Shown here: positions 1 to 8,175 of the stretch, in pieces
How the letters are laid out: every line of letters begins with the position of its first letter
How positions within the stretch are numbered: position 1 is the first letter of the stretch
Assembly (NCBI GenBank): GCA_022822665.1
Contig: JAJEAR010000061.1
Span: forward strand, 1 to 43,003
Source: Alphaproteobacteria bacterium
Lineage (GTDB): Bacteria > Pseudomonadota > Alphaproteobacteria > Thalassobaculales > Thalassobaculaceae
Direction: 5' to 3'
Length of the DNA: 43,003 nt
Made by a program: the position numbers and the translations under genes
The notes under the pieces: generated by a model
What the model was told of the DNA's origin: nothing
Databases searched by the model: none
What the model saw: the letters and a program-made list of their open reading frames with translations, nothing else

Positions 1-225
1 CAGACCATCCGCAGGCGGCTGCGCGAGCATGGCGAGACCTCAAGCTGGGCCACCCTGCGCCGCATCCTGGCCGGCCAGCAGCGTGTCACCGCCACCTTCC
101 GCCGCAAGGACGGCACGACACTGCACCTGCGCAAGGCAACACTGGCCGAGCCTGCTCAGCTGAAGATCTACACCGCGCTCGGTCTCGATCCGAAACCCGG
201 CGCGGTCTCGAGGATGGTCGTCTGA
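1..225 (+). pseudogene. C-terminal end of an IS1634-like (IS4 superfamily) transposase, cut by the window edge
   Basis: An open frame enters from the left edge and runs 74 codons to TGA. The residues fit the C-terminal tail of IS1634-type DDE transposases: a basic helix, then a strand with QQRVTATFRRKDGTTLHLRK and an ALGLDPKP stretch near the end. The catalytic region lies outside the window, so it cannot be told whether the full element is intact. The sequence just after the stop resembles the sequence after the decayed element near 7450, which suggests a shared IS family. Family assignment is from recalled family patterns, not a search. Confidence 0.55.
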
Positions 226-379
226 TCACCCGAAAATCTCACAACTGACACGAATGTAGTGCTAGACACCCGGAATCCGCCCTCACAACACATTGAAAAT
301 AATCGCTTTCTGAAAACGTCCGTTAAACTTGGGCTGGGAGAATGGAACCTGGCGCCCCGGGCCGGACGCAGAGGAGCTG

Positions 380-748
380 ATGGCCGAGGCGATCGACGAG
401 GCCGTGGCGGTCATCGTTTCGATGGTCGAGGCGGAGGCGCGCAAGGGCACCGCTCCGGCGTCGGATCTTGCCGCCGAACTGGTGAGCGCGATCGAGGACA
501 GGACCGAAGACGCCGAGCGAAGGATAGCCCGCCGCGAGAGGGCCGAATGGAACCGGGCCGCGATCGCCGAACTTCGGCACAGGCGCGAGAAGCTGGAGGT
601 GCTTTGGAGCCGGGCAGGCGCGTTGGCGCTGCGAAAGGGGGGCGCTTCCGTTGGAAGGCGGAAACTTGAGGGGAAGGATAGGTGGTTATCCGAGCCGGCC
701 GGCGCTACAGAACATGTTGAACTCCGGGAGCTTGATGGAACCAAATGA
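380..748 (+). CDS. small unknown helical protein, possibly with an aberrant C-terminus
   Basis: I do not recognise this protein. The first about 90 codons have strong G/C third positions and give an acidic/basic alternating, helix-rich sequence (MAEAIDEAVAVIVSMVEAEA, later RRIARRERAEW), which looks like genuine coding sequence with coiled-coil character. After that the third-position bias fades and the residues become irregular, as if the original 3' end was lost and replaced by non-coding DNA. The ATG at 380 follows a GAGGAG at 371-376, but at only 3 bases spacing; a TTG at 329 in the same frame is an alternative start. It sits between an IS tail and a hairpin, in a region that looks rearranged. 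Confidence 0.35.
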   Translation: MAEAIDEAVAVIVSMVEAEARKGTAPASDLAAELVSAIEDRTEDAERRIARRERAEWNRAAIAELRHRREKLEVLWSRAGALALRKGGASVGRRKLEGKDRWLSEPAGATEHVELRELDGTK

Positions 749-863
749 AACCGGCAATCGAACAAGAGAGCCTGAAGCGAACGAGCCCCGGATGGCGGCG
801 GCCCCCGGTTCCGCGGCCCGGCTCCATAACCGGGCTCCGAGGAGTTCGCTCATGCGAAGCCCC

Positions 864-909
864 GGACTGCGACCGAGGCTCCACGCGGGGCGCGCGTTCC
901 CGCAGTCCG
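864..909 (-). terminator. inverted repeat downstream of the Na/Pi cotransporter gene
   Basis: Exact 9-base arms (CGGACTGCG at 864-872 and CGCAGTCCG at 901-909) are separated by 28 bases. It starts about 30 bases beyond the stop codon of the leftward gene at 938, where a transcript end is expected. There is no obvious U-run, so it may be an RNA-stabilising hairpin rather than an intrinsic terminator. Confidence 0.3.
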
Positions 910-937
910 TGCCCGGCAACCCGGTCCCACGTCGGGA

Positions 938-2539
938 TCAGATCCGGGGAACATGATCGGAGTTTCCAGCGGCCGGGTTGTACTCCCTCTCTATCTTCGA
1001 GAACAGGAAGAAGCCTTCCTCCACCGCGTTAGTGATCAGCAGAACATGGATGAGGTCGACGCGCTCGAGGGGCGGGTCCCATTCCAGATACTTCGCGCGA
1101 ACGCCGCGCATCATCTCGCTGCGGTCGCCGGTGAGCCTCCTCGCGAGCTCCCAGGTCAACGGATCGTCGCAGTCCATCGCGTCGACCAGCGACAACAGCA
1201 CGCCATCGATGCTTTCGCATACGGTCGTCCGCAACCGGGCGAGCGGGGAGCGTGCGTCGAGCTCGATGAGCGCTTCGCAGAGCGCCCCCAACACCTCTTC
1301 CATCCATCCAAGCAGCTTCTGGCGATTGCGCAGCGAGTTCTGCTCCTCGACGCCGTGCATGGGATGGAACGTGTGCAGGTCGTCCAGAAACTCGCCGATG
1401 TCCGAAAGGAGCTTGCGCGTGCCGGCGCGAAGCGGTGCGATCCTCTCGCCCCGGCGCACCGCGTCGAAATACCCGGAGAGGTCCTTGACGACACGCCGCT
1501 GTTCCAGATCGACGAGAACAACGGAGGTATCGATGTCCACAGAGGCGTGATCGTGAATGTAGAGCGGGCGCGCGAGCGCGTCGGCGGGCGAGGCCGGCCA
1601 CAGCCGCTCAAGCGCCGAGGCCGACCACCCGAGCCCGGCAAGCATCGGGGGCAGCAGGAACAGACAAAGGAACACATACACCGCCGCCAACTGCTGCTCG
1701 AGTTCCAGCCCGATTCCGAGCGCCGCCGCCTTGACCAGCGGGACGCCGGCGTGAATCTCGAAGTAAAGCAGGGGGACCAGCACCATGCAGATGAGCGCGT
1801 TGTAGCCGACAAGGTACATGGCCACCTGGCGCGAAGGCCCCCTGAGACCGGTCGAAAGCAGACAGAGGATGGCGCCCGAGCCGAAGATGCTTCCGTACAT
1901 GATCATGATGGTCTGGTCCACGGAGAGCAGCCCGATCGCCGCGAGACCGATGCCGAAGACGCTGACCGCGCTTGAGGACTGCACGACGAATGTCAGCAAT
2001 GCGGCGGCCAGGAATGCGAGTGCGAGCGAATCCCCGGTTCCCTCGAGTATCTCCCGGAACCAGGGCTCCCCGGCCAGGGGTGCCGCAGCGTCCTTGAGAA
2101 GAACAAGGCCGAGCACGATGAACGAGCCGCCGAGAAAGGACGCCGCCACGGGCCGGAACCTCGACAGCCGTTCGCTCGCAAAGACCGCGCCGGCGACGCC
2201 GAGCACGTAGAGCGAAACGATCTTGATGTCGAAGGAGACGATGACGACCAGCACGGACACGCCGACGCTCCCGCCGAGCACCAGAGCCAGCGCCTCCCGC
2301 GTCGTGATGATGCCCGAGCGGAGGATACTCACCACGATGAACGTCATCGCGGTCATGCTCTGCGTGGCCGCGCCGGCGACGGCGCCCCAGGCCGCAGCCG
2401 AAAACCGGCTCCCGGTCCATTTCCCCGCGATCCGCCGCAGCCGGCGGGTCGCGAGAGCCTTCAGGTTCTCCGTGAGCAGCCACATCCCCACGGCGAAGAG
2501 ACCGAGGCCGCCTGCGACCTCCGCGATAAGTTCGTTCAT
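938..2539 (-). CDS. Na/Pi-cotransporter family membrane protein with a C-terminal PhoU-like helical region
   Basis: Protein of 533 residues. The N-terminal two thirds is hydrophobic with the duplicated core of the Na+/phosphate cotransporter (NptA/YjbB, PF02690) family: a first repeat with GAATQSMTAMTF and a second with VVQSSSAVSVFG, the QSSSA-type substrate/sodium motifs. From about residue 330 the chain is soluble and helical, like the PhoU-related cytoplasmic tail of bacterial members. The start at 2539 (MNELIAEVAGGLGLFAVGMW) was chosen because the family begins right at the first membrane segment; the 108 open codons upstream read like non-coding sequence. Expected role: sodium-coupled phosphate movement, export in YjbB-like members. 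It stands alone, transcribed leftward. Confidence 0.85.
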   Translation of the reverse strand: MNELIAEVAGGLGLFAVGMWLLTENLKALATRRLRRIAGKWTGSRFSAAAWGAVAGAATQSMTAMTFIVVSILRSGIITTREALALVLGGSVGVSVLVVIVSFDIKIVSLYVLGVAGAVFASERLSRFRPVAASFLGGSFIVLGLVLLKDAAAPLAGEPWFREILEGTGDSLALAFLAAALLTFVVQSSSAVSVFGIGLAAIGLLSVDQTIMIMYGSIFGSGAILCLLSTGLRGPSRQVAMYLVGYNALICMVLVPLLYFEIHAGVPLVKAAALGIGLELEQQLAAVYVFLCLFLLPPMLAGLGWSASALERLWPASPADALARPLYIHDHASVDIDTSVVLVDLEQRRVVKDLSGYFDAVRRGERIAPLRAGTRKLLSDIGEFLDDLHTFHPMHGVEEQNSLRNRQKLLGWMEEVLGALCEALIELDARSPLARLRTTVCESIDGVLLSLVDAMDCDDPLTWELARRLTGDRSEMMRGVRAKYLEWDPPLERVDLIHVLLITNAVEEGFFLFSKIEREYNPAAGNSDHVPRI

Positions 2540-3098
2540 GTCGTGCCGATATTCCGTGCGAGGGGTATCCGTCTGTCGCGCCTGACCGCCTCCGAGGCGC
2601 AGCCAGCCGGCGCCGTCGGCCTGACGCCGCGCGTCAACTGCCCCTCGGTCATCTTGCAAAGAAGCTCGCCAAGGGGCTTGTCTCGGTGACGGCGATTCAG
2701 AGGATGGCCCATGTATGCGAAGGGCGTATTGGGTGTACCCGGCGGGCACCAGCGCCCTGACCCTTGACGGCGGGTGCCGCGCTGGTCGGCGAGGTCCGCA
2801 GCGCGGCCTGGACATTGTCCTGATCGCCCGTCGCCTCGCCGCCATCGGCCGGAATGCCGGCAATACGTTTCCCGCCCATCAGGCTCCGCACCTCTTTCGG
2901 CCCAGCCGCTCAGCGAGAATACGGGTAGTTTATACCCTTATGCAAGGTAGTAACATGCAGGTTGCGCCCGGCGGATCGAACGCCTGGAAGCGACGCAGAC
3001 CGTGACCCTAGCCTCGATGTCCAAGTGCGCCGTGGAAAGGCGCGTTTTCCTGAACTTCGCGGCGGCACCGGCACAACCAGCCGGTATCTGCCTTGGCT
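2540..3098. other. 559-base intergenic region, no gene recognised
   Basis: Open frames here on either strand are unlike any family I know and lack ribosome sites. It holds the upstream region of the leftward Na/Pi gene and the downstream region of the leftward liv/FAD-oxidase operon. Two small structures are visible: GGGTA-5 bases-TACCC at about 2923-2937 in a locally AT-richer stretch, and GCGCC/GGCGC arms at 3027-3031 and 3039-3043 that could form a weak terminator hairpin about 55 bases beyond the FAD oxidase stop. Neither has a convincing U-tract on the leftward strand. Confidence 0.5.
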
Positions 3099-4682
3099 TC
3101 AGCTACCCTGATCCGGATCCGATGGCAGCAATACACCGGGATTCATGCGCCCATCCGGATCGATGGTCGCCTTGAAGGATTGCAGCACTGCACGCAGCCC
3201 CGGATCGAGATTCTCCCACCAGGGGTAGTAGCGACCGATCTGCAGGTGTCCGGCACCTGCGGCCTGCAGGGCGCGCGCGAATGCGGTACGCAGATCATGG
3301 GCGCAGGCCCGGGCCGCGTGACGGGCCGGTTGATCCCGATAGCGCCGCAACTGTGACGGGGTGACGTGCTGTTGGTGGAACAGGCCAAGCGCATCCGGCC
3401 AGAACAGGTGCGGTTCGATCAGCACGCTGTCGGCACTGGTCACGGTCAGGAAGCTGACAGTCACCTGATGGTCGCCTCGAGGCTGCGCCCACTGGTCCAT
3501 CACCCCCTGAAGGTGCCGCCAGGCCGTGTGGCTGTCGGACGGCCGAAAAATGCCATGGACCGTCAGCCATCGTTCACCGTCCGGTCCCAGCAACGCCTTG
3601 ATCGGTCGAAATGGGCGCGATCGTGTAACCAGGGGGATGGTGTCCGGTATCGGTCGGCCGCCGGCCTCGAGAGCACATTCGGCCGCGTTCGCCAGGCGCT
3701 GCATGGCATGCGACTCACTTTCTCCCTCGATGCAGAGATGCAGTGAGTAACGCAATGCGGCGACCTGTTGGCGCCCGTTCCCGAGGAGACTCCGGATCCG
3801 TCCGAGACGTGATCCGATGGTGCCCGGAACGCGCGCGACATCGGCGAGAATGCGGGCGCCCTGGATGATCTCGAAACCGCCACGGGCAAGATTGACATGG
3901 GTCTGGGGATCGAAGCCGAAGCAGTCGGCAACGCCGTCGAAGCCGATCAGTCCGGTCTGGGCGTTCAGCATCGATTCCATGTCGGCGAATTCAAACGAGG
4001 CAAAGGTCTCGCTCGCCGGAGCGTTGCGCAGGTTGAGCACCGCTTCCGCCTTGATGCCGAACGCCCCGCAATCGCCGAGAAACAGCGACCCCGGGTCGGG
4101 GCCACCAGGGTGCGGGTGCGGTCGTTCATCGGCTCCGGTCCCGGTACGCAGCAGGGTGCCGTCGGCCAGGACCACCGAGAGGCCGGCGACACTCCGGGCC
4201 GAATATCCGTGCATCGCCGAACCGAAAAATGCCGCACCTTGCGACAGGGCGCCTCCGATCGTGGCGCGATATCCTGAAAGCGGCCCGAAAAACGGCGTAC
4301 GCAGTCGGTGTGCGCCCAGTTCCTCGAAAAGAGTGGCCCAGGTGCAGCCGGCCTCCACCTGGACCCGCCGGTTGACGGTGTCGATGTCGACGATCCGGTC
4401 GAGACCGGTGATATCGACAATCAGGCAGTCCGGCCGGTCCGGTACGACACCACCGGTATAGGAGTGGCCGCTTCCGCGGGGAATGATGGCGTAGCCGAGT
4501 CCGGTCGCCGATTGGACCACATGGCGGAGTGCGGCGATGTCGCGCGGTCGGACAATCCCGGCAGCAATGTGATCACCGCCACAGATATCTTCGGAATATT
4601 CGGCGCAGCGCCCGCGCTCGAAGATCCGGTCGTCCGGAGCCAGAACTTCACCGAGTTGTCGCTTCAGCGCCTGTTCACTCAT
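3099..4682 (-). CDS. FAD-linked oxidase/dehydrogenase of the vanillyl-alcohol oxidase (VAO/PCMH) family
   Basis: Protein of 527 residues, normal for VAO-type flavoenzymes. The PCMH FAD-binding domain (PF01565) spans about residues 40-220, with the pyrophosphate-binding loop PRGSGHSYTGG at 68-78 and the GDCGAFGIKAEAVL segment that closes the domain. H73 sits where some family members attach FAD covalently, so a histidyl-FAD link is possible (inference). The C-terminal substrate domain ends with DPDGRMNPGVLLP, matching the usual NPG(K/V)xL tail. Substrates of the family are phenols, alcohols, hydroxy acids or amines; the exact one is unknown. It is the last gene of the livHMG operon, overlapping livG by 4 bases, so it probably oxidises the imported compound or a direct product. 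Confidence 0.85.
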   Translation of the reverse strand: MSEQALKRQLGEVLAPDDRIFERGRCAEYSEDICGGDHIAAGIVRPRDIAALRHVVQSATGLGYAIIPRGSGHSYTGGVVPDRPDCLIVDITGLDRIVDIDTVNRRVQVEAGCTWATLFEELGAHRLRTPFFGPLSGYRATIGGALSQGAAFFGSAMHGYSARSVAGLSVVLADGTLLRTGTGADERPHPHPGGPDPGSLFLGDCGAFGIKAEAVLNLRNAPASETFASFEFADMESMLNAQTGLIGFDGVADCFGFDPQTHVNLARGGFEIIQGARILADVARVPGTIGSRLGRIRSLLGNGRQQVAALRYSLHLCIEGESESHAMQRLANAAECALEAGGRPIPDTIPLVTRSRPFRPIKALLGPDGERWLTVHGIFRPSDSHTAWRHLQGVMDQWAQPRGDHQVTVSFLTVTSADSVLIEPHLFWPDALGLFHQQHVTPSQLRRYRDQPARHAARACAHDLRTAFARALQAAGAGHLQIGRYYPWWENLDPGLRAVLQSFKATIDPDGRMNPGVLLPSDPDQGS

Positions 4683-5494
4683 GCACGCTCCTGTCCGGCA
4701 GCATCGTCTGACGTCGTCTCACCGAGATAGACGTCATGGACCACCGGGTTGGCCCGGACCTCCTCCGGCAGACCTTCCGCCAGCACCCTGCCCTGGTGCA
4801 ACACGGTGATGGCGCTGGCCACAGCAAATACCACGGCCATATCGTGCTCCGTGAAGATGACAGTCAGGCCGACTTCACGGGCAATCCGGTGCACCAGAGC
4901 GATTGATTCGAGCCGTTCCCGGGCTGCCATTCCGGCCGTCGGCTCATCCAGCAGCAGCAGCTTCGGTTCGGTGGCCAGCGCGATGGCCAGTTCCAGCCGT
5001 TTCTGGTCGCCATGCGCCAGGGTCCCGGCAAGCTGATCTTCGCGGTCCCGCAATCCGACCAGATCCAGCAGGCCGCGGGCCCGCGTCACCTGGATGGATC
5101 GCGCCGAGGCGAGCACGTTCCAGCTCCTGCCGGAATGCGCGAGTAACGCGATCTGGACGTTTTCGAGGCTTGTGAGTGCCGCAAACACGCTGGTGATCTG
5201 GAACGTGCGCCCGACCCCAAGTCGGGCAAGGGCATGCGGAGTCCGACCGGTAACGTCGGTGCCGGACAGGAAGACCCGGCCCAAATCCGGACGATGCAAG
5301 CCTGTTAGGGTATTGAACAGCGTGCTCTTGCCGGCACCGTTCGGACCGATGACGGCACGAAACTCGCCTGGCTGCAATCGGATGGTCACATTGTCCAGGG
5401 CGACAAGTCCGCCAAATCGCTTGCCCAGCGCTTCGATTCGCAACAGCGGTTCCGGAGCCGCGGCATCACCGGGTCGGGAATCAGTGACCGACAC
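4679..5494 (-). CDS. livG: LivG-type ABC transporter ATPase
   Basis: Protein of 271 residues, usual for LivG. Walker A is GPNGAGKST, the signature is the LivG variant LAHGDQKRLELA in place of LSGGQ, Walker B is LLLLDEPTAGM, and the switch histidine is in FTEHDM. It powers uptake through the LivH/LivM pore together with LivF, encoded on the opposite arm. The start overlaps the end of livM by 14 bases and its stop overlaps the FAD oxidase start by 4, so the four leftward genes are surely one transcript. The Liv family takes branched-chain amino acids but also amides, urea and aromatic acids; substrate is not readable from the ATPase. Confidence 0.92.
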   Translation of the reverse strand: MSVTDSRPGDAAAPEPLLRIEALGKRFGGLVALDNVTIRLQPGEFRAVIGPNGAGKSTLFNTLTGLHRPDLGRVFLSGTDVTGRTPHALARLGVGRTFQITSVFAALTSLENVQIALLAHSGRSWNVLASARSIQVTRARGLLDLVGLRDREDQLAGTLAHGDQKRLELAIALATEPKLLLLDEPTAGMAARERLESIALVHRIAREVGLTVIFTEHDMAVVFAVASAITVLHQGRVLAEGLPEEVRANPVVHDVYLGETTSDDAAGQERA

Positions 5495-6395
5495 GCCCGG
5501 ACCTCGTGCCCAGAATTCCGCCCGGCAGCAACAGCACCAGGGCGATGATGATTACTCCCATGAACAGCGGCCAGTATTCGGTGTGACCGCTGATGACCGT
5601 CTCCAGGCCAATAAACACGAATGCCCCGGCGATCGGACCGGTGAACACCCGCAGGCCGCCGAGCACCACCATCACGATCGGCGTTGCACTTGCGGTCCAG
5701 TCGAGCCAACCGGGAAACACGCTGCCTGTGGACAGGGCGAACAGTCCCCCGGCCAGGCCGGCGAAGGCGCCGGCGATCACGAAGGTCAGCCAACAATGGG
5801 CCCTGGTGTGAACGCCCAGATGCTGGACCCTGCGGGCGTTTTCGCGAATGGCCCGGAGGGTCTGGCCGAATGGCGAATTCACCATCCGGTACAACAGGCC
5901 AATTGCCAGCGCGGTTATGAACAGCACGAACAGGTAGTAAACAGCGGGATCAACGAGGACGCCCGGGCGTGTCAGCCCGACGATCCCGTCATCGCCGCCG
6001 GTGAGAACGGTCGCCTTCAGGGCAACGGTAAAGAACAGCATCTGAAAGGCGAAGGTCAGCATGGCAAAGTAGATACCGGTCAGGCGTACCGAAAAGTACC
6101 CCACCGCCGCGGCTCCGACCGCGGCAACCACGGGCGCTGCCAGCAATGCCAGCCAGAACGGCGCTGACAGCTTGGCCATGAGGATGCCGACTCCATAGGC
6201 GCCGAGACCGAAATAGGCGGCATGGCCGAACGACAGCATGCCGCCATATCCCAGCAGCAGGTTGAAGCTCATCGCGTACAGGGCGAAGACCAGTGCCTCG
6301 ATCGCGATGAACTGCCAGAAGGCTCCAAGGCCCAGCGGGGCAACAAGGAACAACAGTGCGGCAACAGACCAGAGACCCAGCGTGGTTCGGCTCAT
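5481..6395 (-). CDS. livM: LivM-type branched-chain amino acid ABC permease
   Basis: Protein of 304 residues with multiple membrane spans. It carries the LivM hallmarks YAMSFNLLLGYGGMLSFGHA near residue 45, a GVHTRAHCW loop for ATPase contact and GGLFALSTGSVFPG. The ATG at 6395 was chosen over a more distant open frame because it overlaps the livH stop by 4 bases and starts directly at the first hydrophobic segment (MSRTTLGLWSVAALLFL). Inner-membrane pore subunit paired with LivH. Confidence 0.92.
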   Translation of the reverse strand: MSRTTLGLWSVAALLFLVAPLGLGAFWQFIAIEALVFALYAMSFNLLLGYGGMLSFGHAAYFGLGAYGVGILMAKLSAPFWLALLAAPVVAAVGAAAVGYFSVRLTGIYFAMLTFAFQMLFFTVALKATVLTGGDDGIVGLTRPGVLVDPAVYYLFVLFITALAIGLLYRMVNSPFGQTLRAIRENARRVQHLGVHTRAHCWLTFVIAGAFAGLAGGLFALSTGSVFPGWLDWTASATPIVMVVLGGLRVFTGPIAGAFVFIGLETVISGHTEYWPLFMGVIIIALVLLLPGGILGTRSGRVGH

Positions 6396-7315
6396 TCCGG
6401 CCTTCCAAACAGGCCCCAAGGCCGCACGATCAGAACAACGGCCATCAGCGCGAAGGTCAGAACCACGGCGAGTGATGGAAATGCCAGGATTCCGAAGGCA
6501 TTGACCAGTCCCACGAGCAGCGAACCGACCAGGGCGCCGGGAATGCTGCCCATGCCACCGATGACCACGACCACGAAGGCGTCGATAATCACTTCGACGT
6601 GCAGGCCCGGACCGACGGCGAGGACCGGGGCGGCAAGTGCGCCCCCGAAGCCGGCCAGTGCGGCACCAAGCGCAAACACACCAGTGTAGAGTCGCCGCGT
6701 ATTGACGCCGAGCGCGCCCAGCATCTCGCGATCGAGGGTGGCTGCCCGAATCCAGATGCCGAAGCGGGTCCGGTGCAGCAGCACCCACAGGGCAATGGCC
6801 ATAGCGATGCCGACCAGGATCAGGAACAGGCGATAGGTCGGAAAGGTCACGCCGATCAGCCGAGTGGCACCGGACAGCAGCTCCGGCGCTGCTACCGATC
6901 GCTCTTCCCGGTCCCAGATGATCATGACCAGATCGCCGATAACGAAAACCAGTCCAAAGGTCATCAGCAACTGGAACTCATGGGCCGAACGGTAGATCCG
7001 GCGCAGCAGAAGCACTTCGAGCCCACCGCCAACCAGCAGGAGCAGGGCGGCCCCGGCGATCAGGGACAGGATAAAGCCCGGCAGTCCGGCAAGCGTCAGG
7101 CCGATCACCGACATGGCGATGTAGGCGCCGAGCATGAACAGCCCGCCATGGGCGAAGTTGAGGATACGGGTGACCCCGAAGATCAGCGACAGACCGGCCG
7201 AGATCAGGAACAGCAGCATGCCGTGCGATATGCCGGACAGGGTCTGCCGGATCACGACTGTCGGATTACCGAACAGGGTCAGATTCTGCCATGTCTGGTC
7301 GAGCAGGGATTCCAT
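6392..7315 (-). CDS. livH: LivH-type branched-chain amino acid ABC permease
   Basis: Protein of 307 residues, first gene of the leftward operon. The family signature lies near the N-terminus (SAGLSLIFGVTRILNFAHGG), followed by about eight membrane segments and the conserved VVVVIGGMGSIPGALVGSLL loop near the C-terminus. It forms the translocation pore with LivM. The upstream region toward the divergent binding-protein gene is interrupted by an IS remnant, so the promoter of this operon may differ from the ancestral one; I found no clear -35/-10 pair in 7316-7450. Confidence 0.92.
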   Translation of the reverse strand: MESLLDQTWQNLTLFGNPTVVIRQTLSGISHGMLLFLISAGLSLIFGVTRILNFAHGGLFMLGAYIAMSVIGLTLAGLPGFILSLIAGAALLLLVGGGLEVLLLRRIYRSAHEFQLLMTFGLVFVIGDLVMIIWDREERSVAAPELLSGATRLIGVTFPTYRLFLILVGIAMAIALWVLLHRTRFGIWIRAATLDREMLGALGVNTRRLYTGVFALGAALAGFGGALAAPVLAVGPGLHVEVIIDAFVVVVIGGMGSIPGALVGSLLVGLVNAFGILAFPSLAVVLTFALMAVVLIVRPWGLFGRPE

Positions 7316-7450
7316 GCCGAGACTATGGGGCAGTCGGAGTATGACGTCCAGCGGACAGCGCCGTGTTGCACGATACGCGAGACACGGGGCTCTCTTCCTG
7401 AACTTCGACGGTTGTTTCGCGTAAATGGTTGATATATCCCGGTTTTAGTT

Positions 7451-8073
7451 TTCGGCTAGGCACTACATTCGGTATATCTTCGAGCCTGGGCCAGGCGTGG
7501 CGGGCGGTCAGACGAGCAGGTACGGGGTGATCGTCAGGGGCTGCCCCGTGGTCGCACGGATCTGTTCCGCCGCCGGTTTCGGCTCCGAGGGGATGACGCA
7601 TCGGTTGCCGGATTGCCGGCAGCGCGGCACTGAGCATTGGCGGTGGACAGGGGCGGAGCGGATGACCTCCGGGAACATCCGCCGCTTCTGGATGCCGACG
7701 CGGCAGGCCTGGGCTCGCCGCAGACCTCGTGGACACCGGTGGCCAGCCGCTGCTCCTCCTCGATCTGCTCGAGGTTGACCGGGAGTTCCTGCGTGCCGCC
7801 TCCCTGGCGTCCGGCGCGGATCACCTGCCCGGCGATCTTCTCGGGCGCGGACAGCACGGGCTGGGGTTCGTCCTCCGGCTTCGCCTTGACGAACCCGCCG
7901 AGCTGCCTCAGGCGCTCGAGCCCGTCCTCGTCCATGGTAACGCCGATATGGCGGACAATGCGCTGTCGGGCCTTGCCGCCGTCGCGCACGCCCTCGACGA
8001 ATCGGCTTGGCCGCACCGCAATTGTCAAGTCATTGTCTTCGGCTGAAATTTCTCGATAAAAGTTCAGCCGAAG
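7451..8073 (-). mobile_element. decayed IS1634-like insertion element in the liv divergent control region
   Basis: The segment holds a broken transposase reading left. Proposed ends both contain TTCGGCT reading inward (about 7452 and, on the other strand, about 8072). Inside the left end, CTAGGCACTACATTCG (from about 7455) resembles the complement of CGAATGTAGTGCTAG just after the transposase stop at the left edge of the window, with one base difference in length, which supports a common IS family. The right end overlaps an 11-base inverted repeat (CTTCGGCTGAA at 8037-8047, TTCAGCCGAAG at 8063-8073). At about 620 bases it is far shorter than an intact IS of this family (over 1.5 kb), so most of the transposase is deleted. 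I could not identify a target duplication. Confidence 0.45.
7534..8028 (-). pseudogene. N-terminal fragment of an IS1634-like transposase with internal deletion and frameshift
   Basis: The first about 110 residues of this frame fit the N-terminal domain of IS1634-type transposases: FVEGVRDGGKARQRIVRHIG, then DGLERLRQLGGFVKAKPEDE and EEEQRLATGVHEVCGE. After that the frame turns into low-complexity basic residues, and a different frame continues to a CTCGTCTGA end like that of the transposase at the left edge. The DDE catalytic part is missing. The frame begins with TTG at 8028; no in-frame ATG precedes it before a stop. Non-functional. Confidence 0.5.
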
Positions 8074-8101
8074 TCCGGCTCAATCGTCGAGATCAGGACT
8101 A

Positions 8102-8130
8102 TTGACGGAAATGATGACAACCGAAATCAT
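8102..8130 (+). promoter_or_regulatory. candidate sigma-70 promoter for the Liv binding-protein operon
   Basis: TTGACG (8102-8107, five of six matches to TTGACA) is followed after 17 bases by AATCAT (8125-8130, four of six to TATAAT). It lies about 45 bases before the ATG at 8176 and just outside the right end of the IS remnant. Pattern match only. Confidence 0.4.
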
Positions 8131-8175
8131 ACCGGCGACCAGCGGACTGGGCGATTCTGGCAGGGAGGAACGGAA

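Noticed and set aside
283..765. Leftward open frame opposite the small ORF at 380-748
   Set aside because: Serine/arginine-rich shadow of the rightward frame, with no ribosome site and no family likeness.
2540..2863. Extension of the Na/Pi cotransporter N-terminus by 108 residues
   Set aside because: Residues are Arg/Pro-rich and unlike the family, which begins at the first membrane helix at 2539.
6396..6788. N-terminal extension of livM
   Set aside because: It is livH read in another frame; the start at 6395 overlaps the livH stop by 4 bases as elsewhere in the operon.
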